DNA of 64,000 bases from Litoditis marina. Its lineage: Eukaryota > Nematoda > Chromadorea > Rhabditida > Rhabditidae. Positions 50,545 through 61,000 of the stretch are shown piece after piece. The stretch is taken from positions 4,712,001-4,776,000 of the forward strand of contig OZ038435.1 of assembly GCA_964036275.1 (NCBI GenBank). The letters run 5' to 3'. The notes beneath the pieces were generated by a model, which did not search any database, was not told the origin of the DNA, and saw only the letters and a list, made by a program, of their open reading frames with translations. Both the position numbers and the translations under genes were made by a program. How positions within the stretch are numbered: the stretch's first letter is position 1; each line of letters begins with the position of its first letter.

Positions 50545-51077
50545 AATTCATGAAAAAGTGGGGGCCCAACGACTGTGAGATTTGTCTTCTGCTGTGCGCC
50601 ACTTAGACAGCTACTCTCAAATGGAACAGCTACTGCTACAAAAACCGGAAAATACTTATATACTCAAGTATGACTGTTCATTACAAACATACAAAAGTCG
50701 TAAAATATTTTCTCAAACCTGTTAACTAGAATCTACAAATCACAGATGTTAACTCAACGTACTCAATTATAGAGTTCCTGGTTTTGTGCACAATGGTTGG
50801 CATTTTTTGTCATTACTTCAATTCTAGGGGCTATAACGTTTGTCATATTATTCAACAGTTGTTCTCTCTTTCGCAGCTGTGATTTGTAGATTCTAGTTTA
50901 CAGGTTTGAGAAAATATTTTACGACTTTTGTATGTTTGTAATGAACAGTCATACTTGAGTATATAAGTATTTTCCGGTTTTTGTAGCAGTAGCTGTTCCA
51001 TTTGAGAGTAGCTGTCTAAGTGGCGCACAGCAGAAGACAAATCTCACAGTCGTTGGGCCCCCACTTTTTCATGAATT
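50545..51077. mobile_element. 533-bp foldback element, 201-bp arms
   Basis: The left arm 50545-50745 and right arm 50877-51077 are near-identical inverted copies, beginning AATTCATGAAAAAGTGGGGG and including GGGCCCAACGACTGTGAGAT. The unique centre is about 130 bp. The high arm identity implies recent activity or gene conversion. No coding frame is credible. Confidence 0.9.
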
Positions 51078-52328
51078 GGTACTGTATTTCATATCAAAAA
51101 TACCTGTTGAATACAAGTGTTTGCTATTCAATTTTTCATTCGAGTCAGAAGTTTTGGTTCACTGATATTGATTTCAGAGGATATTACATAAATACATACA
51201 CAAACGAAATTTAGAGAAAGGAAAACAAACAACAACAAAAACTGAACGGAATAACCATTTATCAAAGAACACACTCGCAGTAGAGAGTGAATGAATATTC
51301 GTTCTATTTTAATCTCGTCACACGCCGTAGCTCCCTGTTTCGATATAATACTGAATGATCAGACTACAAGTACGGAAGATACATCACGTTTACGCCTGCA
51401 ATAGAAAAAGCAAACCCTATATTGTCCGAATGAGGGCAACACCCAATCGTACAAAATTGTAAACCAAATCATTTTTCAAATGTGAATAGTTCCATTCGGG
51501 GCGTACTGTAGGGGTCCGCGATGGAGTGGTATAATGTACATGGCGTTATCTCCTAGTAGCAGAGGAGATCGCCGAGCGTGGTGACTTGATAGATATATGG
51601 TGAATATCCAGATGTCCCACTTCCGTTTTGACACCGCACAACCGAAATGCGGCTTTTCTAATGTTCTTGGAGAATACCAGGTAGAGAAACTGCGAAAATT
51701 TTGATAAGAGTGTTCATAGAACGCATTCAAGGTTCAATGGTTGTAAACTAAAAAACATCCACATGGGCATATAGACAAATGCTCGGCTGCAAATTCTTCG
51801 GTGAAAAACATTTTAAAAACATGGGTGATTTCAAACTCAACATAATTTCGGGCCTCATTGAAAACAAGTGAAAACATATGAAACTATAATGTTACAAACT
51901 CACCGGTGTCAGTCCCGCTGTGACAGGTCGAATTAAATACTTGATGTTGTTGTTCTGTACTTTAGTGAGCACTTTGGCTTGGTATAAGTATTGGTAGATG
52001 AAAATCAAGTAAATAAGTTGTTTCGCAAAAATTATCATAGATTGAATGAGAATCATGAGTTCCCGAGAAACTCTATCTTTACTGGATTGACGAGCCAACT
52101 GTAAATACACGTACACTAAACACACAAAAAATTACTTTAGCTTCGTTTCTTGGATATTTGGTGTAGTTTTCACAAATCTCAAATCTGAATCAACTACGAA
52201 ATGTATAGTTGTTCATATGTGTAAGTACTGTGGAACTATTAGTTTTGACCGAAATTTATGAGCTGCGATCTTCGCAATATACGTCTGTACGATCTACTGT
52301 GCACTGAACAGAGTACGTATGCTAGAAG

Positions 52329-52466
52329 ATCCCGACACCTTCATCCCATCCTGCGTCTCTAGCTCTGCCTCACTATTTCTCGTCTCTCGCATCCCGGCGG
52401 GATGTTAGAGCAGGGAAATGGCGTATGTTTGAGGAGACGCAGGATGAGATGAAGTGGCCGGGATAA
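52329..52466. mobile_element. Inverted-repeat element, ATCCCG / CGGGAT ends
   Basis: The arms contain CTTCATCCCATCCTGCGTCTC and the inverse GAGACGCAGGATGAGATGAAG, ending in CGGGAT. The inner CATCCCGGCGGGATG is itself a palindrome. Related to the element at 12976-13090. It lies in intron 4 of receptor gene B. Confidence 0.75.
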
Positions 52467-53037
52467 TCCAGCATACGTACTCAGTAGTGTTTCTATCAAT
52501 TTGCTTTTCGGGCGAATTTCGAAAACAATGGCGTATATCGAGATCGAACCATAACAAAGATTTGGTCACTTATCGTAGAAGGCTTTGTACACCCAGAAAA
52601 CCACATAGTATTCTGAGTGTACTTTCGCTAGCCGAATTGTCACGTTTTTCGGGATATCTGTCACTTACCGACTTCAACTTTGTCACCGTGAGTATATACA
52701 TAACGAAAGTTGCAGTTATCATATGGAATGGTACAGTATTTCGAGTGATATAAGCCCCGTCCAACTAAAAAGTTTCGAGAACTTGCAATATTACCCAAAT
52801 ACAGGTCAACTCGAATCTTGTTGACCAGCTTTCGATAATCTGGTCAATTTGGATGCGTTCTCTCTCTTATTTTATCCGGATCACTAATGACAATGGTCAG
52901 AAACTGCTCTAGAAATGACCACGGTCAAAGATGTTGCAACCATGGTCATTTTTTTTCTTATGACTCCTTCTCATAATGATGTCGACCATGGTCATCACAC
53001 GATTTGAGCACTGTCAGTCCAGAAAATTGAGAAACTC

Positions 53038-53107
53038 GCCTCATGCCGGACTCGAACCCGCCTCAGCTGGGCCAAAAGCAAGACGCTAACCACTGAGCTA
53101 TAGGGCC
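53038..53107 (-). repeat. tRNA-like segment inside the transposon (minus)
   Basis: On the minus strand it reads GGCCCTATAGCTCAGTGG then GGGTTCGAGTCCGGC. The A box (TAGCTCAGTGG) and B box (GGTTCGAGTCC) are perfect or near-perfect. The 3' end does not pair with the GGCCCTA start, so no acceptor stem forms. A tRNA-derived Pol III promoter rather than a functional tRNA. Confidence 0.6.
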
Positions 53108-53628
53108 GATAGTTGGGCGCGCTTCGCTAGTTTATACACCATCGCGCACAATATGAGCTCGAGATTAAGTAACGAATAATGGCGAACGTTAATAAGAAAT
53201 TATGCGAAATAGAATAATATAAACTCTTCTGCGCATTAGACCTATTACAGTAAACTCCACACTCATTAAAGCACTATTACTCTTTCTTGATTAGTATCTG
53301 AGGTGTTGACTTTGTTTACTTACTTGATATACTGTTTGAATCTTCTCTCAACTTCTTTTGTTGCCAGTTTATGATTTGTGCGTTTATATAGTCATTCATA
53401 GTTTTCATTCACTAGGCTAGGTACCGGAATTATCTGTGCAGTAGGATTTTGATTATGCAGAAATCGGTGCGCATAACCCCCAGGTTGGTGACAAATGACG
53501 GCGAATTTATTAAACAATACAAAACAATAAAAACTTTTTATTCAGTTATTCACTGTACATTCTCATGGAAGATGAATGATATATGCGAGCCGCGGCAAGT
53601 ATCCAGAAACAGTGCCGATCTGGTACTT

Positions 53629-53700
53629 GACCCCATAGCTCAGCGGCTAGCGGGCGCGCCTTTTACCCAGCGGGTCGCTTGTTCAATTCCGCGAGCTGAG
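53629..53700 (+). repeat. tRNA-like segment inside the transposon (plus)
   Basis: GACCCCATAGCTCAGCGGCT gives a good A box and TTGTTCAATTCCGCG a degenerate B box 40 bp on. There is no cloverleaf. It is oriented opposite to the segment at 53038-53107, consistent with a partly palindromic element interior. Confidence 0.55.
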
Positions 53701-54647
53701 TTGACCGTTGTCAATGAGGACTCAGTCCACAAATGACCGCGGTCATTTCTTCAGTAAATTTAAAGAAGGTTCCAGTTAACTTGACAATTGTCAAATAAGT
53801 TCTTCTCATCAAGGACCATTGTCAATTATTGAGTTGACCAGTAAGTAGGAATATGGTCATTATCGAACGACTTTCCACAAATAATTTCTAGTTTAAACAT
53901 TGACTAGTATTTAAAAAACAAGCAAAGTTTCCAAACTTTTTAGTTGGATGCGGCTTATATCATATGGGAAAACGGATTGGCTACGCACTACGCCGTTATC
54001 GAAATAATATATCTGAGCAACTCCGAAGTGAACCAACAAAACTTGAGATGCTGTCCAAACCAGCGATAAAATCAAACCGTATTTGGAGACTTTATCTGCG
54101 CTCTGTAACATAAAGCTAGAAATGTCATTCCTTCTCACAGTTGAAATATGTGACTTTTGAGTTGTTCTTCTAGTTCATTACAATTGATAACTTTGTTCTA
54201 GGAACAGTTTCCATCCACATTCAAACATATAATAGATGATACTATGTTGGTTACAAGGCCCAGTTTCCTAATTTGCAATGAGCAACTTGAATTATGTGAG
54301 TAGTTTTATCGGGTTCAGTCATGGCTTGTATCGAGTTCAAATTACAACTGAACTACTGTCATTCTCAATACCTCCACATCCCAAAAGACGGCGACGAGCC
54401 TCATGACGGCAAATGTGAGATTTACTGTGGCGGTAATATGAACCCCCAGGGTAGTTAGTGTCGTCCAGGCCAGCCACATCAGTGGATCTTCATTGATGAT
54501 ACAGTAACGAGCCATTCCATCTAAAATGTCATACTTCATTTTTTATGAATAGGATTCTTCAAATCGTACTCGACACCGAAACAATTCAGTCAGAAGTGTA
54601 ATTTGACGAGCGCCTAAATGTCTCCAATCATTCCCTCGGCACTGCTT

Positions 54648-54710
54648 GGGATATCGCAGTGTGTAGTGCGCTTGCCTTGTACCCAGTGATCCACGGGCTC
54701 GATCCCGACC
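54648..54710 (+). repeat. tRNA-like segment in receptor B intron 2
   Basis: GGGATATCGCAGTGTGTAGT followed by ACGGGCTCGATCCCGACC. The B box GGCTCGATCCC is good, the A box weak. Probably a tRNA-derived SINE remnant. Confidence 0.45.
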
Positions 54711-55849
54711 AGAGACAGGACCGCGAGCTTCAATATTTCTGTTTATGTTGACCGAGCCTAATTTGACACACCCTACACACATTTTATCATGTGCTGCACA
54801 AAAAATGAACGATCGGCATAGATCAACCGATTTGACCTTCTCCTGTCTTTGTCGAGGAAATGCGACCTTAATATAATCTTTGTTGTTCAAACAGCCTCAC
54901 CTCTCATTCCCAAAATGATAATCACCAGATCCCCAATCGACAAAACGTAGGCACATCGATAAAAGGATCTACTCAAGTTCGTTCCACTTGCCAGAAATAT
55001 CAAAAATAGAACATAAATGTAGAAGAAGATAAGAAATATGGAGAGGTAGGCGATAGCTTCACTGGCCCATCTAGGTTGGTCCATGTTGGGACAATCCTCC
55101 GGAGAGTAGTTCCATTTGGCAATCTGGAAACTTAAAAATTTGAAAATTACCGTCACATTTCTCGCTGGGAATCTTGTGTGGAACAAAATTCGATTTTACC
55201 TCACTCAACAATGTACAAACTCATAGTTCTATAAATTAGGCACCCGATTCCATCAGGACTCCGTATTCTATTTACAACATTGAAGAGAATATGTAGCAGA
55301 AACATCTTTCGATTAGGGATGTGATAGGAGATGGAGTACATGATGGTGTGCATACATTGTCATACTTTGGGCCAATAGTAACATGAACGTGCACTTGCCA
55401 AATTTTATGTTCAAACATACCACTTGCTTCACAATTCCGAGGTAGCAGGAGAGAGTGGTAGCATTCATGTTCAAGTGCTCGAACCTGAAACTTTCAACGT
55501 GTATCTTTAACATAAAAGTTGGAAATTCCAACTTAGATACACGTTGAACTTGAAACTTGAACAGACAAAAATAACTTTTCTCAAACCGTAAAGACAACCA
55601 TCAAAATAACATTGCTATTGAAAAATATAGATACAGGAAATTACTGGACATAAGCTTAATTATATACATTTATCAAAAAATGAACACAAACGAGCACGGC
55701 TTGTACTCGTAGGCGGCAGTTATATAAAGAATGAGGAGGACAGACAAGTTCATAATTCGCTGAAGAAACATTTTACATCAACCTTTATCCAACTTTAACA
55801 TCATCAGAATAAAAGGATGAAGGAGAGTGATAGTACAGAACATTCCACA

Positions 55850-57084
55850 TTACCACATAGATATCAACAAAGCTGAAGAACAAGAGCTAGAACTCTGCTG
55901 CTTGGTGCCAGCTAGAGAAAGGCGTGACTTGTTCTCCTTTCGTGGGAACAACTGCTCGTAATCAGGTGGTTTACGTAGGTAACTATGCTATAAAATCACA
56001 CAGAGCGGTTCTCACACTTTTTAGAAGGAGAAAAATAAGCATTGTACTAGAACTTTTACCCCGTATTCAACTTCAAATTCAATAGAGATACACAGCGGGG
56101 CCCAACTTCTGAGTAGCAAAAACCGCTCAGTTAGTGCTGAAATTCCAAATGGTTGCGCTAGCCACAATCCTGTCACTCTGTATCTAAAAACTCGCTGTCC
56201 CTCAGAATGGAATACGATAATTGGTTTACTTTTCAAAACATTCCCGGAATTAAAACGAACTGAAAGTTTTCTGTCATACTGCAGGAGGCGCAGGTAGTGA
56301 TGACCAAGACTATATATTAGAGTGGTTAAGGACTTGAATTGAATTGGAATTGGAATTGAAAAGAATTGAAAACCGATTCCAAAGAATTGAATTGAATTGG
56401 TTTTTTTTTGTACAACCAATTCCAAAGAATTGAATTGAATTGGTTTTTGTGTAAAACCAATTCCTTAGAATTGAATTGGTTTTGTTTTAAATCCAGAAAA
56501 TAAGAATTGAATTGAATTGGTTTTTTGAATATCAGCAATAATATTTGGAATTGGTTTTGGAATTGGTTTTTTCAGCGTGGGAAAATTGTTTGTTTTCTGC
56601 TGTGTTCTATTCAATCTCAAGGCGGTAGTAGTGTTAGTATAAACACAAAAACTGTTTTATGAACCGAATTGACAAAAAACTGCACCAAGAATTGAAATTG
56701 GAATTGATTTTTTTTTTGAGAATTGGTCGGAATTGGTCGGAATTGAATTGAATTGAATTGGTTTTTTGGCGCCGGAAAAGAATTGGAATTGAAATTCGGA
56801 TATTTTTTGAGAATTGGTTTGAATTGGAATTGAAATGAATTGGTTTTGCGCCATCGGAAAAGAATTGGAATTGAAATTCTGAGATTTTTTGAGAATTGGT
56901 TGAAATTGGAATTGAATTGAATTGGTTTTTCGGAATTGGTTAACCACTCTACTATATATGGAATGATCCTTCCGTTACGCCATTTTCGAACAACTTCCTT
57001 CATTTGTAGGAGTGGTTCTGATCTTTTCATTTTTTTAACGAAGTACAACAACCTAAATATAGACAGAACTGTCTGCATCAACTC
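55850..57084 (-). CDS. Unrecognised gene, three 3' exons
   Basis: Minus-strand exons join in phase 0: 57084-56953 (132 nt), 56278-56060 (219 nt) and 55987-55850 (138 nt, stop TAA), about 162 aa. Exon peptides include SIFRLLYFVKKMKRSEPLLQ, then YDRKLSVRFNSGNVLKSKP and GQRVFRYRVTGLWLAQPFGI, then YLRKPPDYEQLFPRKENKS and a Ser-rich end SSSSCSSALLISMW. The second intron is only 72 nt. The first contains a hAT-like element (56318-56951) that sits directly at the donor and supplies the bases GTAGAG. I recognise no domain. Upstream exons probably exist; an open segment at 57411-57590 (VLYFAFTNIGTAASSLILRF) is one candidate but is open in more than one frame. Confidence 0.5.
56310..56959. mobile_element. 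hAT-like element made of GAATTGG words
   Basis: The element runs from 56318 to 56951 (634 bp) between exact 8-bp direct repeats CTATATAT (56310-56317 and 56952-56959). The terminal inverted repeats are TAGAGTGGTTAA and TTAACCACTCTA. The interior is an array of GAATTGAATTGG and GGTTTTT words in one orientation. Long minus-strand frames rich in KPIQFNS arise from this array and are not genes. TIR and duplication length match the element at 25849-25988. Confidence 0.88.
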
Positions 57085-57100
57085 CTATAGTTGCAGGAAC

Positions 57101-58070
57101 TCAAACAGTGTGAGCGCATTCACATTGATTGCAGGGAAACCAGACGGACAAACTATATAAAATGCTTCCTCGTAAAAAATGAAAATAAAAGGATGTTGCT
57201 CAGAAGGATGTTAGTAGTGTTACATAAAAAGTGAGATTTATTGTTCAACACGATGTTTTTGTGCCTCTACTGTATAGTTTGTATCATTACTACCGAGACT
57301 CCTACAGTACACGCGAACCTCACAGTTCTATATGCTAACTTGACCTGTCAAAAAAATATCCGAATACATGGAAAACACTAAATATAGAGATAAGTATAAA
57401 ACAATTTATATCACAACGGAACTAGCACTAGCACGACTCGAAGATTGTTCTTGGCCGTTTCACACCGCTGGCATACACGACGAAATAGTGTGTGAACCAA
57501 GAAACGCAGTATGAGGCTCGATGCAGCCGTTCCGATGTTTGTGAACGCGAAATAGAGAACTGAAATTCTTGAAACTTTAAAAATAATAATAATAATAAGA
57601 ATTTTGATCAAGCCATGGGATTAAAAGTACAGAAAAATGAGTATTTAAACACAAACAAAACCGGTAAAGACGAAATAAAATTCTCAAACAACTTTTTTGA
57701 ATTATGATGCTGATTCATCAAATCACAAAACTGATCTTGAACAGTCGTTATGCGGCCTTTTCAGTTTTTTTTCATCAGTTTGTCAATAGAAGCTTGTATA
57801 TAGCCTCAAGGGAAATATATCTTTGTTGTAGTTTGATCTCGTCGTACGCTGTGACTCACGAATTTTAACCAGAAACAACGGAAACAAACTACAAACACAG
57901 CGCGTTATGGCAAATACACCGTATCGTTTCGGAAAGAGCGTGCTGTATATTTTAGTAGCCACTGGGCAAACAAGTGGCCACATGATTTACTGCTTCCCTA
58001 TCAGTTTTCCCCTATCAGACCAACATTTTAGTCCTGACATTCTTCAAAAGCGTACAATTTCTCCTCGAAA
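57101..58070. other. Divergent intergenic interval
   Basis: It holds a possible minus-strand exon at about 57411-57590 and one repeat-family copy (57824-57897). The rest shows no feature. It probably contains the promoter of the SLC22-like gene. Confidence 0.4.
57824..57897. mobile_element. TTTGTAGTTTGATC element, copy 8
   Basis: The left end is TTGTTGTAGTTTGATCTCG and the right end AAACAAACTACAA. About 74 bp, upstream of the SLC22-like gene. Confidence 0.65.
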
Positions 58071-61000
58071 ATGGCTTTTCTGCAAATAAATCGTTTCCAT
58101 CTGATGTGTTTCTGCATGTGGCAAATGGCCCTGTTTTACTGCTGTCAACAGATTTTTCCGGTGAGTTCGTAATTTTTTCTCTAGTGTTCTGGTTTGGAAT
58201 AAAGGTGTGATGAACATATTGTCAATGTTTCATCGAGTTCCATGTCACTCTTTCAAAGTGTTGAATATTCCACTGAAAAGGGAGGGGGAGGAAGGGGGGA
58301 TGAATTCAAGCTACAAACCTTGCAGATCCGAACAATATGTTCCGATTGGTCCGTCAACTTGAATTTGTAAAACTCTGGGGAAAAGAACTTTGTTGAACTG
58401 AATTAATTCAAATTGGGGCTCTCATTGATGAGAACTTCGATAAAATTTGTCTAAATATAAGTTTCATTTGAGCGCTCTAGTTCAGTATGTCACCAACTTG
58501 AGGTGAGAACGAACTTCTTTTACATCTTTTGTTTGGCAAAACGGATGAAATGGATCTGGTAATCGGAAAAGAGCTACACCATCAATAAATGTTCCTGAAA
58601 ATTGGCCACAGTTTGAAGAGACCTGTCTAGTGCAGTGTTTTTGCGATGATCACATTTTCACCGTTATCTAAGAAATGTACGCGATCTGTCAAAGTTTTTG
58701 TGTTCTAGATAAGTAAAAAGGAGTTGCGATCAGAGTTCAAAAAATTTCCACAGTAACGCACACAGAGAGCAAAACAACTTGCAAAGTACCCTATTTTAAA
58801 ACGCATGAATGCAAACTTAAACATTTTTGCTCAATTTTGTGTATCATATATTAGTGAACAACTATCACTAGCGATATTTGAGTATCACTGCAGACGTGCT
58901 AGTAATCTTCATTGAGCTCGTGAGAGTTTCTCTTGGAGTAGCTCGTGAGCGTAACAAATTTCACGCCTTTTCACAAATTCACATTTAAAGTTTTTAAAGT
59001 CTTCCTTCTAAAACTTTACATTTGCAGGTTTTCTACAACTTGACTCCGCAACGTGACTGCGATGACGAAAGTTTTCATTGGAGTGCACGACGCTGTTCAC
59101 TTTCCGATGAAGAACAATGCACGGAAATTTCAAATTGTACGAAAATAGTTGTCGATAAGCCGGCATTTCACTCTATGGTCGAGGATTTCGGACTGTACTG
59201 TGGCAGCAGAGCCTACGATGCCACGCTGGTAGGATGTTGTTGTTTACATTTTTTATGTTTTTAAGTTGTGTAAACAACGTGTGCCCGGATAACTACTACC
59301 TAATCAATGATGCTGGTATATGATAGCTATATTAAATTAACACAAGGAACAATATACTGATCTTTAATTCACTTTAGCGAGTTAAACTCGAAAAGAAAGA
59401 ATGGTAAGCGAATTTTATTGGCAATATGAATTTCACGGTAGCTATTACAGCTCCTTTTTGAGTGCGTTCAAAATATTATGGAAGATCTCACGGTGTTCCA
59501 CTCAGACCTATTTGAATGTGAAAAAAACTTCACTCGTGCTCGGAACAAGTCGGTACCAATTAAAACTAAGCGACTAAGCCGAAAGATGTGTCTGAGTTTT
59601 TGTTCATTTTTCGGAGAACTGAACACTATACCTGCTAATTGCAGGTGTCTACCATTCAATTCCTGGGAGTTTTGTTCGGAACTGTGATCTATGGTCATCT
59701 CGGTGATCATTTTGGTCGACGACCCATTTCTTTTATTGGAATAACTGTAGGAGTTCTGTTCGGAGTGGCCAGTGGTGGGTTCTTCAGTGAACTAAATTTC
59801 TAAATGCAAAACTCTAACAACCTTCCAACAAATAATGCGACCGAGATAGAAGTGAACAATTTGTATGGAAAAAGTCACGGAACACGTGTAAAAACATAAT
59901 TGTTTTAACTCTTGCCTTCTCTATTGTGATATGTTTCAACTTTTAACTAGCATTATGGTTGCTGATGGTTGATTATTTCCATTTCTTTAGTTGCTGATGG
60001 CTATGCATAAGATTTCTGAGCGAACTACTCAAGCAAAAACAACGAATAATCAAAAGTTTAGTCATACACATTCACTACCCAATTTAGGTTTTGCCCCCTC
60101 TTGGCCTGTTTTCGCCGGTTTGCGATTTGTGTGCGGCACTAGCATTGCATGTGTCCTCGTCGTGTTTTACACCTATATTGTCGAACTCATTCTTCCAGAA
60201 CAGAGAGTGTTCTTGAGATCCTTCTTCAACTGGGTAAGTTACACTACCACAAAATTTGAATTGTTGCTCAATCTACGGTAAGAACAGTTCGTGCGAAAAA
60301 CGAATAAACACGATCAAACTACAAGCCCAGCAGATCGGACAAGCCTTTCAGATTTGACCCCAGTGTGAGCGACTCCATTATGTGTACTTAATGAAATACG
60401 TAACATTTTTGAAACGTGAAGAGTCATATTCCACGTTATGATACATTTCGATAAATTTTCTCTTCCAGGGTTACGCGAGGGTTGTATTCACCCTAGTCTG
60501 TTTCATTTGTGGGTATTGGCGTTCGGCGGCTGTCGCGACTTCTCTGCTGGCAGCTCCTCTGATACCTATTATTCTCTTCGTCCTACCCGAAACACCTAAA
60601 TGGTTGGTTTTATTGGGTTCGGATATTTAACGTTCACGGACAAAAATTCGGAAGTTTACAAAGTACATTTTCTTATAAATGAGTTCGAAGCAAAGTTTGA
60701 CCCTAAACTAATGATAGAGATGAGAAACTAAAAAAACGGAGGCGCGCATTAGCCGATCCAAAGACAAATCACGCACAGCGCTTCGCGCTGCGCGCGATAC
60801 GAGAATGTGTAGTGGATCGAGCACGGGTGCACGGGTTCGGCTTTAATTTGGATGCCCTCAATTCTTCAGACTTTTTTCATCATTTGACTAACTTTTGTGT
60901 TTTGTTATTCAGGTTTCGTATAAAAGGTCGGTTTCAAGATGCGGAACTTGCCGAGAAACGAATCTCATTTCTCGCGGGAACTGGAACCCTGAACTGTGGA

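Larger units (their letters stand above)
47817..51545. other. Repeat-dense spacer between receptor paralogues
   Basis: No gene is supported. From left to right: an A-rich run near 48060, a GC-rich dispersed repeat at 48590-48665, the TGACGTCA tandem array at 49160-49616, a TIR element with a 9-bp target duplication at 49617-50453, and a 533-bp foldback at 50545-51077. Confidence 0.6.
52749..53959. mobile_element. ~1.2-kb TIR element inside receptor B exon 4
   Basis: The ends are TAAGCCCCGTCCAACTAAAA and the inverse of TAAGCCGCATCCAACTAAAA, about 24 bp with a few mismatches. They are flanked by a TA (or ATAT) duplication (52749-52750 and 53958-53959). No transposase frame is visible, so it is non-autonomous. 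The interior holds two tRNA-like segments in opposite orientation (53038-53107 minus, 53629-53700 plus) and several TTGACNATTGTCA-type motifs. Removing it with one TA restores the 225-nt exon. Confidence 0.92.
51546..55468 (-). pseudogene. 7TM chemoreceptor-like gene B, split by transposon
   Basis: Six ancestral exons on the minus strand: 55468-55421, 55123-54901, 54520-54372, 54102-52669 (interrupted), 52098-51904 and 51689-51546. It is a close paralogue of the gene at 44480-47816, with equal exon lengths 48/223/149/195/144. Exon 4 is cut into 54102-53960 (143 nt) and 52750-52669 (82 nt), together exactly the 225 nt of the paralogue. The tail is intact here (VKTEVGHLDIHHISIKSP to ATRR). N-terminus MNATTLSCYLGIVKQV plus NYS gives two possible glycosylation sites. 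The reading frame runs into a stop (TAA) inside the inserted element, before TM5. Unless the element is spliced out, only a four-helix fragment would be made. All other exons and splice sites look intact, so the damage is recent. Confidence 0.85.

Noticed and set aside
56326..57081. Long minus-strand frames rich in KPIQFNS
   Set aside because: They are translations of the GAATTGG word array inside the hAT-like element. Only the part upstream of 56953 is kept as an exon.
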